A stretch of 64,000 bases of DNA, from NCBI GenBank assembly GCA_028289455.1, contig JANQPN010000055.1, positions 1 through 64,000 on the forward strand, written 5' to 3'. The stretch is from Wenzhouxiangellaceae bacterium. Lineage in GTDB: Bacteria; Pseudomonadota; Gammaproteobacteria; Xanthomonadales; Wenzhouxiangellaceae. Both the position numbers and the translations under genes were made by a program. The notes beneath the pieces were generated by a model that saw only the letters and a program-made list of their open reading frames with translations, was not told where the DNA came from and ran no database searches. Below, piece by piece: positions 48,001 through 54,996 of the stretch (positions are counted from its first letter, which is position 1; the number at the start of each line of letters is the position of its first letter).

Positions 48001-48337
48001 TCGGTTTACGCTGGATGCTGGTTTGTGCGGTTTCCTCCTCGTCCATGCAGGTCGAGCACTTGCGCTGCACATTGCGATTTATACTGCTTATCTGCGGTGC
48101 GGGTTGAGCATCCGCAGGCATTCGCATAACTTGAGCAGCAACCTTATCCGCCTCCTGTTCATAAGGGTCGTCTGGCCTGCTTACTGCCAGCTTGGTCTGG
48201 ACAAATAATTCCTGCACGGCCTGATTGCCGGCCTGCTGCTGTGTCTGCTCAAATGCTTCAGCAGCTCTTCCGTTATGATGCCCGTAGGCAGATTTATCAT
48301 GGCTCGCTGACCCGGATTTATGCGCTGACTGTCTCAT
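45014..48337 (-). CDS. DUF4157 (eCIS core) toxin with HNH-like nuclease C-terminus
   Basis: 1107 residues from ATG 48337; an upstream frame to 48508 overlaps the preceding gene and is rejected. Order: AGNQAVQ (36-42), RKCSTC (92-97), DUF4157 core (about 138-210, HELTH 203-207), then a helical domain with a haem-type CMDCH (424-428). A hydrophobic segment (LGIVAMLLVIFPPTAPAGLLL) and a Pro/Gly/Ala linker follow. The C-terminal domain (from residue about 989) has IHHWNYNK, DPRNLMPIY and HHPAHQGGVH, a His/Asn arrangement like HNH/GHH nuclease toxins. The very end is Pro/Tyr/Trp-rich. Probably a DNA- or RNA-degrading cargo of the injection system. Confidence 0.77.
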   Translation of the reverse strand: MRQSAHKSGSASHDKSAYGHHNGRAAEAFEQTQQQAGNQAVQELFVQTKLAVSRPDDPYEQEADKVAAQVMRMPADAQPAPQISSINRNVQRKCSTCMDEEETAQTSIQRKPKQAADSGRPGQSHSGLSADMGVGRPLGSRTRAFFEPRFGRDLGGVRVHADGAAHQAAQDYRARAFTTGRHIVFAKGEYQPSTIAGQTLLVHELTHYLQQADSTPQPIVQRTPDAEAKAIKEVSKAGEEKDPEPGKESVSHYFMDGSTLLLSKNTAYLRRLLARKIGKRGLLQVENNVAEFERAAKVAGGRKQEIAPLLRQQFDQLEQAWKSFSANVRNVAIARLKRNRAALADWSTYVVSLTPLSFFNQTLAAQEYTFMESLASKADPETGMGPFVGPHNMKNLAEKRAWSDSPGYHGWVEALNDGLINSGCMDCHVQKGIPGVDARFPENHPARTPPVLRLRDAAIQEFMRGGSPEPAILGEQVHGERVSGSVRNYVKGMPGLTSIADSIDHIRPKVRILETRYKVIPKGVINDDMTPQELVGVVLSWIDSRRERYKDLIEQIADENYDFLQLLPIVDAFIPTVDADVQIMIRDAQKHSAAAKEARQNTEMALGIVAMLLVIFPPTAPAGLLLGAGLAVSGIEQGFQDYQQGLMYESGIGAGIFSPEQEAAAGMLMAGGIMNMVLSTYSLASTGVAARSLMKPPPGAPNTALAKPAPRPGTGGAGPGGMPSGGKPNSAWRVVSHNPKTGDYTIVGKNLASGSAGEMATVRVNVKTGMGTATLHGPNGGTVPIINGKMQPMAGLLPPGGAAPAAASGGGMIHVPGPVPATSVAPAAPLLLGPGTVAAPQGVPRALLPAMAPELATAATTAPHYGSRIILPSSSPAPGEAPVFVLPLGAEGNQGSMLMNRGLRPTDFGNNGYVGGTIADDARHLRLWLQAEKELATSPKDNIYKRWLTAVQDGSVSTWSNEDLQKVYASMWGKYSVAARAEGIDVATIHHWNYNKSDYPHQVVDPRNLMPIYDQSKLVGGHHPAHQGGVHRLTSSGHPTRDPISPVHVLPLNNYNVPRINPDFPTMPYGWHPPMRNPTADMPFGWNPYYPPEYDWPGGAVPLRPKD

Positions 48338-48398
48338 GCCATCGATCCATTCATATCCAGCTATACCAGGCACGTGTTTTTGTCCGGCAGATGATCCA

Positions 48399-50468
48399 TT
48401 AAAGTGCGCCTGTGGCAGGCAATAAAATGGGTGCCAATTTCGCCGGAGCGGGCGCCAGAGCCGGTGCCGCTGCAGGTGCAGCGCCGGCCGGTGCACCGAG
48501 CACTGCAATCAACTCTGCAAAGCCCACAGCGCCCAGAATCGCGATCGCTGTTATTACCTCAACACCAACCTGTGGCGCATTCCTGGTTTCGCCAATCAGC
48601 CGTTCCAGTGCTGTATTAGGATTTTCCATCGGCAGCAGGCTTTCGTAGACTATCGCTCCCGGTGTCGGACAGGTCCAGATACACCAGCGGCCGTTCGAAT
48701 CCCGGGCAGCTCCTGTGGTACCGGGATTAGCAGGCGAACCAAGCGTAATATTGACGCCCGGCAGCTTGGCGGCATCGAAGCATTTTTTGTACGCCAGTGC
48801 TTCGCCGGCGGCCGCGGCCGCGCCTGTTTCCTGTGACTTGATTTCATATATCTGCTGCTTGGGTGCATCGAAAATGTCAGGCCGCATCAGATAACAGGCC
48901 GATAACTCCGCTGTAGGCGGGCCATGACCAACCAGTGAACTCAGGTGCCCGAGCAACCGGACAATTTCAGTGAAATGGGTATCCAGCAGCGTCCCCGGGT
49001 TGGCACCAGCATAACCCGCACCGATGGTTCGATGGCATTGAATGCCATGCCACAGCCATGGCGGCATGCCCGGCGGCACAAATCCGTGCGTTCCGTCTTT
49101 TTCACCCTGCTGTTCATTCCAGCCGCCCTGCTCCTGATTAATATCGCTGGTATCCAACCCTAGTGAACGCAATACGTAATCACGTGCCTCATTAAATGAG
49201 GCACCCTGTTGCTCCATCAGTTTGACCACTGCAGCAAGATAAAATGAATGTCCGGGATCAACCGTAATGGTTTCACCCGCACCCACACCGAGCGCCGCAA
49301 AGAGCGAATCAATAATCGCCTGATCAGGATCGCTGATGGCGGAGGATGGCGGACCGGGTGGAGGGCAGGTCGTATCCTGCTCTTTATCTCTCACATCAGA
49401 CATTTGCACCACATAAAAACTATCGCCGGACATGCGCACCAGCAATTGCTCGCGGTCTCGATCCACCCGCAGCATCTTCTCAGTATCCAGCTTCAGGTAA
49501 GCATATACAGTTTGCTTTTGATCTTCCGGTAATGCCATCCAACCGGGTCGTGAGCGGCACACGGTACCGAACATTACAGCAATAAGTGCGGCATCAATTC
49601 TGCCCATATTCACGCCATGTGCCTGCTGCCGGTTAGCATGCATGATTGATGCTATACCAGCCAGTGTTTTCAGCATGGCTGACATGGACAGTCCATTCAG
49701 AATTTTGAATGCCTCGGAGTAATCACCACTTCCGATGGCATCCTTGATCTGCTGACCATGACCAGCAGAGGTCTTACCCGCTTCACCGTTATCTGGTTCT
49801 GAGGCCTGCCGTTGGATGTCCGGCGCAATTGACACACACCTGGATTGCTGGATCACGTGGGTCAGCTCATGCGCCAGCAAATGCCGCCCCTCGAATGTAT
49901 CAGGCTGGTATTGACCGGCTGCGAATACAATATTCTTTCCGGTTGTAAATGCTTTGGCATCTAATGATTGAGCAACTTGGTTGGAATAGCCGCCGGTATG
50001 TACTTTGATATCACCGAAGCTTCTTCCAAAACGGGACTCAAAAAAAGCTCTGGTCTCATTACCAAGCGAACGACCACCTTGCAAAGCCGGAGATAGCCGG
50101 CTCGCTGAAACCGCATGGCCAGCCGACCCTTGGTTATGGGATTTACGCTGAAGGGTAAACGGCGTTTTTTCTTTCTCAGAACACTCATCACATTTGCGGG
50201 AAACTTGAGGATGAATCGAAGTGATTGCAGGGAGACTGCCACTAGACTCTTGACGCATGACCTGACTTGCTACCCGGTCGGCTTCCTGTTCGTAGGGGTC
50301 ATCGACACTGCCCACCTTCAACATAGTCTGGGCAAATAAACCCTGCACGGCCTGATTCCCAGCCACCTGTTGCATCTGTGCATGATCATTGGACGAGCGC
50401 ATCGACCCGTTTTTTCGGTCGGGCGTCGCCGAATGATCAGATTTCAGATGATGGCTGGCCAGTTTCAT
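48399..50468 (-). CDS. DUF4157 (eCIS core) toxin with PD-(D/E)XK-like nuclease motif
   Basis: 689 residues: AGNQAVQ (36-42), RKCDECSEKE (91-100), DUF4157 core (about 133-208, HELTH 200-204), a middle region, then RPDIFDAPKQQIYEIKS (529-545), in which D531, E542 and K544 match a PD-(D/E)XK nuclease core, followed by a helix ending in Tyr as in restriction-endonuclease-fold toxins. Unusually, a hydrophobic segment (about 634-658) and an Ala/Pro-rich tail follow the nuclease. It lies 14 bp after the 71-residue gene. No Shine-Dalgarno is visible before ATG 50468, so translation may depend on coupling. Confidence 0.75.
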   Translation of the reverse strand: MKLASHHLKSDHSATPDRKNGSMRSSNDHAQMQQVAGNQAVQGLFAQTMLKVGSVDDPYEQEADRVASQVMRQESSGSLPAITSIHPQVSRKCDECSEKEKTPFTLQRKSHNQGSAGHAVSASRLSPALQGGRSLGNETRAFFESRFGRSFGDIKVHTGGYSNQVAQSLDAKAFTTGKNIVFAAGQYQPDTFEGRHLLAHELTHVIQQSRCVSIAPDIQRQASEPDNGEAGKTSAGHGQQIKDAIGSGDYSEAFKILNGLSMSAMLKTLAGIASIMHANRQQAHGVNMGRIDAALIAVMFGTVCRSRPGWMALPEDQKQTVYAYLKLDTEKMLRVDRDREQLLVRMSGDSFYVVQMSDVRDKEQDTTCPPPGPPSSAISDPDQAIIDSLFAALGVGAGETITVDPGHSFYLAAVVKLMEQQGASFNEARDYVLRSLGLDTSDINQEQGGWNEQQGEKDGTHGFVPPGMPPWLWHGIQCHRTIGAGYAGANPGTLLDTHFTEIVRLLGHLSSLVGHGPPTAELSACYLMRPDIFDAPKQQIYEIKSQETGAAAAAGEALAYKKCFDAAKLPGVNITLGSPANPGTTGAARDSNGRWCIWTCPTPGAIVYESLLPMENPNTALERLIGETRNAPQVGVEVITAIAILGAVGFAELIAVLGAPAGAAPAAAPALAPAPAKLAPILLPATGAL

Positions 50469-50481
50469 TTATCTGGTGTAT

Positions 50482-50697
50482 CTAGCGTATCCCCTCTCCC
50501 GATTGCTCCGTCTCTGCCTGAGCCACAATATGCTCCGCAGTAGCCACCGCGATGCTGGCCATTGCTTCAGCAAAACCGCGCAGTGAGTTTGGATCGGGAC
50601 CGGGAATGTCGGGATCGTCGCTTTTATACAGCTCGGTTAATGCGACAACAACAGCGTCAGTGGCTTCGTTGTGCAATGCGCTGAGATTGATAGCCAT
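50482..50697 (-). CDS. Small conserved-looking eCIS-associated protein
   Basis: 71 residues (MAINLSALHNEATDAVVVAL), predicted helical, acidic, with no known domain. AAGGAG lies at ideal distance before the ATG, and the gene is packed between the AAA ATPase (14 bp upstream) and the first cargo gene (13 bp downstream). It could be a cargo-loading adaptor, but that is inference from position only. Confidence 0.6.
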   Translation of the reverse strand: MAINLSALHNEATDAVVVALTELYKSDDPDIPGPDPNSLRGFAEAMASIAVATAEHIVAQAETEQSGEGIR

Positions 50698-50711
50698 GAA
50701 ATGCTCCTTTA

Positions 50712-52892
50712 TTACTGTTCAGCAACTGCTTTGGGGTGTCGGACCACGCGCCGTGACCTCGTTCTACCGGATTCCACATTGCTTTCCAGCAATGGATAGT
50801 ACTGTTTGAAATCTGCCGCGCTGGGCGCCTTACCCTGCTTGATCAACTGCCGGGCCATGGCGCGCACCAGACACTGCATGTTGATCTGCTGCGCACTGCC
50901 TGCTGCCTGCATCGCGGCATCCAGGGCAATGGTTTTAATATCACCGCCAGTGCCTTCGAAATGCCGCGCCAGGAATGTGAAATCAACATCTTCCGCCAAT
51001 GGTACTTCCGATGGAAACATACCGCGCCAGAGACTTTCACGGTGCTCGGCATTTGGTCGTGGAAAATCGATGGTGTAGTGCAGCCGCCGGGAAAAAGCCG
51101 TGTCGATGTTCTTGGCAATATTGGTCGCCATAATCACTACACCGTCATGCTGTTCCATTTTCTGCAGCAGATAAGCCACTTCCACATTGGCATAGCGGTC
51201 GTGCGCATCTTTGACTTCCGAGCGTTTACCCAACAGGGCATCGGCCTCATCGAAGAAAACGATGCAGTTTGCCCGTCGCGCGGCATTAAATATGCGGTCC
51301 AGGTTTTTCTCGGTTTCACCGATATATTTGCTCACCACGCTGGACAGATCAATGCAATACAGGTCAAACCCCACAGCCTGAGCAATCAGGCTGGCACACA
51401 TGGTTTTTCCAGTGCCGCTGGAGCCGGAAAACAGCATCATCAAGCCACTGTTTCCACCGGTTCGGCGGCGCATCTGCCACTGTTGGTATACCATGCCGCG
51501 GTTGATGATCGCCGCCACTGCTTCATTAACACGCGCCAGCGTAGCTCGTGGTAAAACCAAATCTTCCCAGCGGTGGGTGGTATTGATTTTGTCAGCCAGT
51601 TTGCCGATATCGCCAACCGATTGCTCGCGTGCGGCCGTCAGCAGATGATCAACACTCAATGGATCGGAACCCGCTTGGCATGCATCAACCAGTGTAGTTA
51701 CTGCCGCTGCTATCTGACCTGGATTGAGCACGAACCGGTCAGCCACAACCTGGATATCACCGGCATCCACCGGCAACCGCCGTGCTGCCAGTGCAGCCTG
51801 CCACAACTGCAATCTGCGGGGTAAATCGGGATCAGTAAATTGCCTCACCCTGGCCGGCAGTCCCGGCAGCCACTCACGCCAGACCGCACTACTGGCCACC
51901 GCCAGATAAACCGGTACAGCTGATTTTCGCAACAACATCAGGGCTGCGCCGATTTCCCGGCGCTCTCGGGTTTCCCCTTCAAACAAACGACCGACATTGT
52001 TCAGATACAGCCCCATCCGACACAACCGGGCCTGCAGCAACAGGCGCTGCAACTGGACATCCAATCTTTCACCACATGTATTACAGGCCATCACCAGGCT
52101 GGGCATTTCCACATACAAAACGCCCTTACCAAAATCAGCCAGCGATTCACGTGCATACATGAGACGTCCAGCTCCAAGTTCGCCTTCCAGGACTTCTATC
52201 GTGCCTCTGGCAACGCTGTCCGATGACTGGGACCGGCTGTTCCCATATCCCGGCGAACAGCTCAGGTATTCGCAGGCGGGCAGCAAGCGGTCATCGCAGG
52301 GGATTCCTTCCAGCAGATAACTGACCACAGACGGTGACACCCGGAAACCGGCTGCCAGTGAAACCCCATCACTTCCACTGCCGATACGCTCAATCAGCTG
52401 CTCACGCAACAGCACACCGCGTGGACCCAGTGCCAGACGGCAGGATACATATGTGTCGTCATCAGCCAGCATCCGTAATGCCAGATCGATGGTCGGGTAT
52501 TTGCGTGTGATGTCATTATTCAGATAGGCATAGAGTGTTTCGTACTTCAGTGCCAGCTGAGGAGCAAGCGCCAGCAGTATGAAATCCTGCTCCACCGGTG
52601 TTAATCCAAATGTGCTTACCAGATGGTTCCAGTTGCGATCAGCCGCCAGCGATGTCCGACCGGCATCTTCAAGTTCACTGATCATGCTTTGCAGAGATTC
52701 CAAATCGGAACCCTGCTGTTCACGATTCCATTGACCCACCAATGCATCCACCTGACTGTCGGATACGTACAACCCCCGAAACTCATCCAGTGATAGCTGA
52801 TAGGCTGCCCGCAAACGCAATATTTCACGGTGTAACAGCAGATCCAATCGCTGTAAGGCGGGTTGAAAAGATGCTCTGGGCAGATAACTCAT
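50712..52892 (-). CDS. AAA ATPase of the contractile injection system (Afp15-like)
   Basis: About 726 residues. The N-terminal 430 residues look like a degenerate AAA region with an additional helical domain; the C-terminal AAA domain has Walker A SGSSGTGKT (near 490), Walker B IVFFDEADALLGKRS (near 545), sensor 1 ATN and the arginine finger region SRRLHYTIDFPRP. In Afp/PVC particles the equivalent ATPase (Afp15) is needed for assembly and follows the tape-measure gene, as here. ATG 52892 has GGGAG ten bases upstream; a GTG at 52898 overlaps the upstream stop as TAGTG and is the alternative. Confidence 0.88.
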   Translation of the reverse strand: MSYLPRASFQPALQRLDLLLHREILRLRAAYQLSLDEFRGLYVSDSQVDALVGQWNREQQGSDLESLQSMISELEDAGRTSLAADRNWNHLVSTFGLTPVEQDFILLALAPQLALKYETLYAYLNNDITRKYPTIDLALRMLADDDTYVSCRLALGPRGVLLREQLIERIGSGSDGVSLAAGFRVSPSVVSYLLEGIPCDDRLLPACEYLSCSPGYGNSRSQSSDSVARGTIEVLEGELGAGRLMYARESLADFGKGVLYVEMPSLVMACNTCGERLDVQLQRLLLQARLCRMGLYLNNVGRLFEGETRERREIGAALMLLRKSAVPVYLAVASSAVWREWLPGLPARVRQFTDPDLPRRLQLWQAALAARRLPVDAGDIQVVADRFVLNPGQIAAAVTTLVDACQAGSDPLSVDHLLTAAREQSVGDIGKLADKINTTHRWEDLVLPRATLARVNEAVAAIINRGMVYQQWQMRRRTGGNSGLMMLFSGSSGTGKTMCASLIAQAVGFDLYCIDLSSVVSKYIGETEKNLDRIFNAARRANCIVFFDEADALLGKRSEVKDAHDRYANVEVAYLLQKMEQHDGVVIMATNIAKNIDTAFSRRLHYTIDFPRPNAEHRESLWRGMFPSEVPLAEDVDFTFLARHFEGTGGDIKTIALDAAMQAAGSAQQINMQCLVRAMARQLIKQGKAPSAADFKQYYPLLESNVESGRTRSRRVVRHPKAVAEQ

Positions 52893-52897
52893 CAGCA

Positions 52898-54760
52898 CTA
52901 ATCTCCCTGATACAGCTCAACCAGCTGATTATCCCGCCAGTCCAGTCGGTACTGGTTTCTGGCCATTCCTGTCATAGCCAACACCACATTCAACGGTGGC
53001 CGGCCAAGACGCACCAGCCAGCGTTGCGGTTCAGCTTCCAATCTGGCTCTCATATTCAGAAAGTTATCGAACAGGTGCGGCAGAGAGGAATTGGAGAATC
53101 CCGGCACCCGGCGGGCAAAATCACACAATATGCCCTGTGCCATAGTCATCAGCAGCCAGCGGGCGTGATTATCAGGCTGCAGTCTTTGTGGCAGCGCAAG
53201 ATATTCAAGGTCGTTTCTGAGCTGCACCGCTGCTTCATTTTCCAGCGCCCATCCGGCAGACTTTAGCAAAGCTCGTTCACTGCCTGCTTCGCCAGGCAAC
53301 AAAGCTTTGATGGTGTGCAGCAGGCGATTCGGTCGAGCAGGTTGATACCCACACAACAACAGCCAATAAGGGTGCTGCCGCTGAGTAACGACTGCCAGCC
53401 GGCGATTGGCGAATCCGCATGCCGCCAGGCTTAGCGCATCATTGCCCGATTGATTCCAACGCCAGCTGGCATAGCATTGCTGCGCCATGTTAATTCTTCG
53501 GGCAGTGATACTGTTCAACCAGTCTTGCAGCTCACGGATGGTTAACCCGGGTGGGACTTTCAACACGTCACGCAGCAGTGGATCGGTAAATACCCGCCCG
53601 GCAACACCGGTACCGAGACTTTCTGCCAGCAGCAGCAATCTGATCACAGACTGCTTATCACCAGCCGGGGGTTCCGGCCATGACACCAGAATCTCATCCA
53701 GTGGCAGCTTCCGGATTAACGGAAGCAATAAAAACACACCGCCGAATGCGGTATAACGCGGTTCATTGGATGCAACAGCTGGATTCTGTGCTTTATCGAT
53801 CGGTTGAGTAATCTGCAGCAATCGTTGCCTGTCATGTGCCTGCAGATCAATCAACGGCATCAGACGTTGCGCCTGAGCTAACGGCAGCAATCTGAACAAC
53901 TCTGATTGCCGGCCTGCCAGCACCGCTGATCTCAATTCATCAAGACACTGCCTGGATAATACCTGTACCTGATCTCCCAGTGTTACCGCTGCCAGAGTCA
54001 GTTCCGCCAATGCTTTTCCGGCGAGTTGCGGAGAATTAGCTGCTACCCCCAGATACACTACCAGCGCCTGCAACCATGGATGGTCGGTTACCAGCAATGG
54101 AACGTTTTGCTGTCCACCGATCTGTGCAGCAACGGCCTGTGATAATTCTCCAGCGGAAGGTTGAGAGGCTGACTCACATGCCGCAAAACCATACAACAGC
54201 CGGCGTGCTCCCTGACCGCTTAATGCATTCAAAACCCTGGCGATATCGTGACGCTGCAGCCTGATAAGAGACTGCAGTCCCATTGACGGGTCCTGCAACA
54301 ATGCAGTGACGATCGCCATTGGCGCAGGCAACGACCGCAACCCGGAAAAAGTTTCAAAATACCAGGCCTTCCAGGCCATTCCCCGGGCCAAAGCAAGCAC
54401 AAACTGGCCAAGATAATCGGGATAGTCAGGAAAATACACCCGCTGTTCGGTACTGCTGTCCAGCAGGCAGCTTTGCAATGCCCGGGCAAAACACTTTGAC
54501 CAGTTGCGCATGATCTGCTGATCACTCAGTTCCAGATCGATATCTGCATCCAGCTCCAGCCGCCGGATAAACCATAATCCGTCGCCGGCGGGACGCAATG
54601 GATCATACAGGCCATGCAGTTTTTGGCGAAGCGTATTCTCCAGTAACCGGTCCAATCGTTGCCGTGCAGACTGCGCAGTCTGTCGGTCAGCGCTGACCGA
54701 ATATTCCAGACTCAGCCTGCCAATCTCCAATCGGTCATCTGATTGCGCCAGCGCCATCAT
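52898..54760 (-). CDS. Contractile injection system tape-measure-family protein (Afp14-like)
   Basis: 620 residues. The N-terminal block RLEIGRLSLEYSV and IRRLELDADIDLELSDQQI, and the later FGGVFLLLPLIRKL, match the pattern of the CIS tape-measure family (short beta strand plus long helical stretches, then 'GlvLLhPfl'). The protein is Leu/Gln/Arg-rich and largely helical. In Afp/PVC loci the tape-measure protein fixes tube length and is encoded just before the AAA ATPase, the same order as here. Its stop overlaps or abuts the ATPase start. At 620 residues it is much shorter than Afp14. Confidence 0.68.
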   Translation of the reverse strand: MMALAQSDDRLEIGRLSLEYSVSADRQTAQSARQRLDRLLENTLRQKLHGLYDPLRPAGDGLWFIRRLELDADIDLELSDQQIMRNWSKCFARALQSCLLDSSTEQRVYFPDYPDYLGQFVLALARGMAWKAWYFETFSGLRSLPAPMAIVTALLQDPSMGLQSLIRLQRHDIARVLNALSGQGARRLLYGFAACESASQPSAGELSQAVAAQIGGQQNVPLLVTDHPWLQALVVYLGVAANSPQLAGKALAELTLAAVTLGDQVQVLSRQCLDELRSAVLAGRQSELFRLLPLAQAQRLMPLIDLQAHDRQRLLQITQPIDKAQNPAVASNEPRYTAFGGVFLLLPLIRKLPLDEILVSWPEPPAGDKQSVIRLLLLAESLGTGVAGRVFTDPLLRDVLKVPPGLTIRELQDWLNSITARRINMAQQCYASWRWNQSGNDALSLAACGFANRRLAVVTQRQHPYWLLLCGYQPARPNRLLHTIKALLPGEAGSERALLKSAGWALENEAAVQLRNDLEYLALPQRLQPDNHARWLLMTMAQGILCDFARRVPGFSNSSLPHLFDNFLNMRARLEAEPQRWLVRLGRPPLNVVLAMTGMARNQYRLDWRDNQLVELYQGD

Positions 54761-54765
54761 TGCTG

Positions 54766-54987
54766 TTAACCGGCAGCAATACTTCTCGGTGGTTCGACGG
54801 CTGTTTCGGGCTGTGCGGTGGTTTCCAGTAATTCGGCCAGCACCTGCTGTGCTCCGGACAGCCGCAACATGGTGTCCTGAATTTCAGCCCGCTGGCGGTC
54901 TAACAGGTTCAACTGCTGCTGACCTTTATTGATTTCAGCTTCCAGTTCCTGTTGCCGCAATTTGATTCGTTCTTTGCTGATCGCCAT
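54766..54987 (-). CDS. Short coiled-coil protein
   Basis: 73 residues (MAISKERIKLRQQELEAEIN), almost entirely heptad-like helix up to residue 55, then a Thr/Glu/Pro tail. GGAG precedes the ATG. It sits 5 bp before the tape-measure gene and 9 bp after the fibre gene, so it is part of the operon. A structural linker or fibre chaperone role is possible; no family is recognised. Confidence 0.62.
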   Translation of the reverse strand: MAISKERIKLRQQELEAEINKGQQQLNLLDRQRAEIQDTMLRLSGAQQVLAELLETTAQPETAVEPPRSIAAG

Positions 54988-54996
54988 GCTTCGCTC

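Noticed and set aside
48338..48508. 57-codon extension of the HNH cargo gene into the preceding cargo gene
   Set aside because: Arg/His/Leu-rich out-of-frame reading of the Ala/Pro tail of the neighbour; the other cargos start close to GNQAVQ as the ATG at 48337 does.
38405..50075. HExxH in the DUF4157 cores as the toxin activity
   Set aside because: The motif is a feature of the core domain shared by all five proteins (some as HELTH, HELAH or HEATH), so it does not explain their individual effects; a processing role is possible but unproven.
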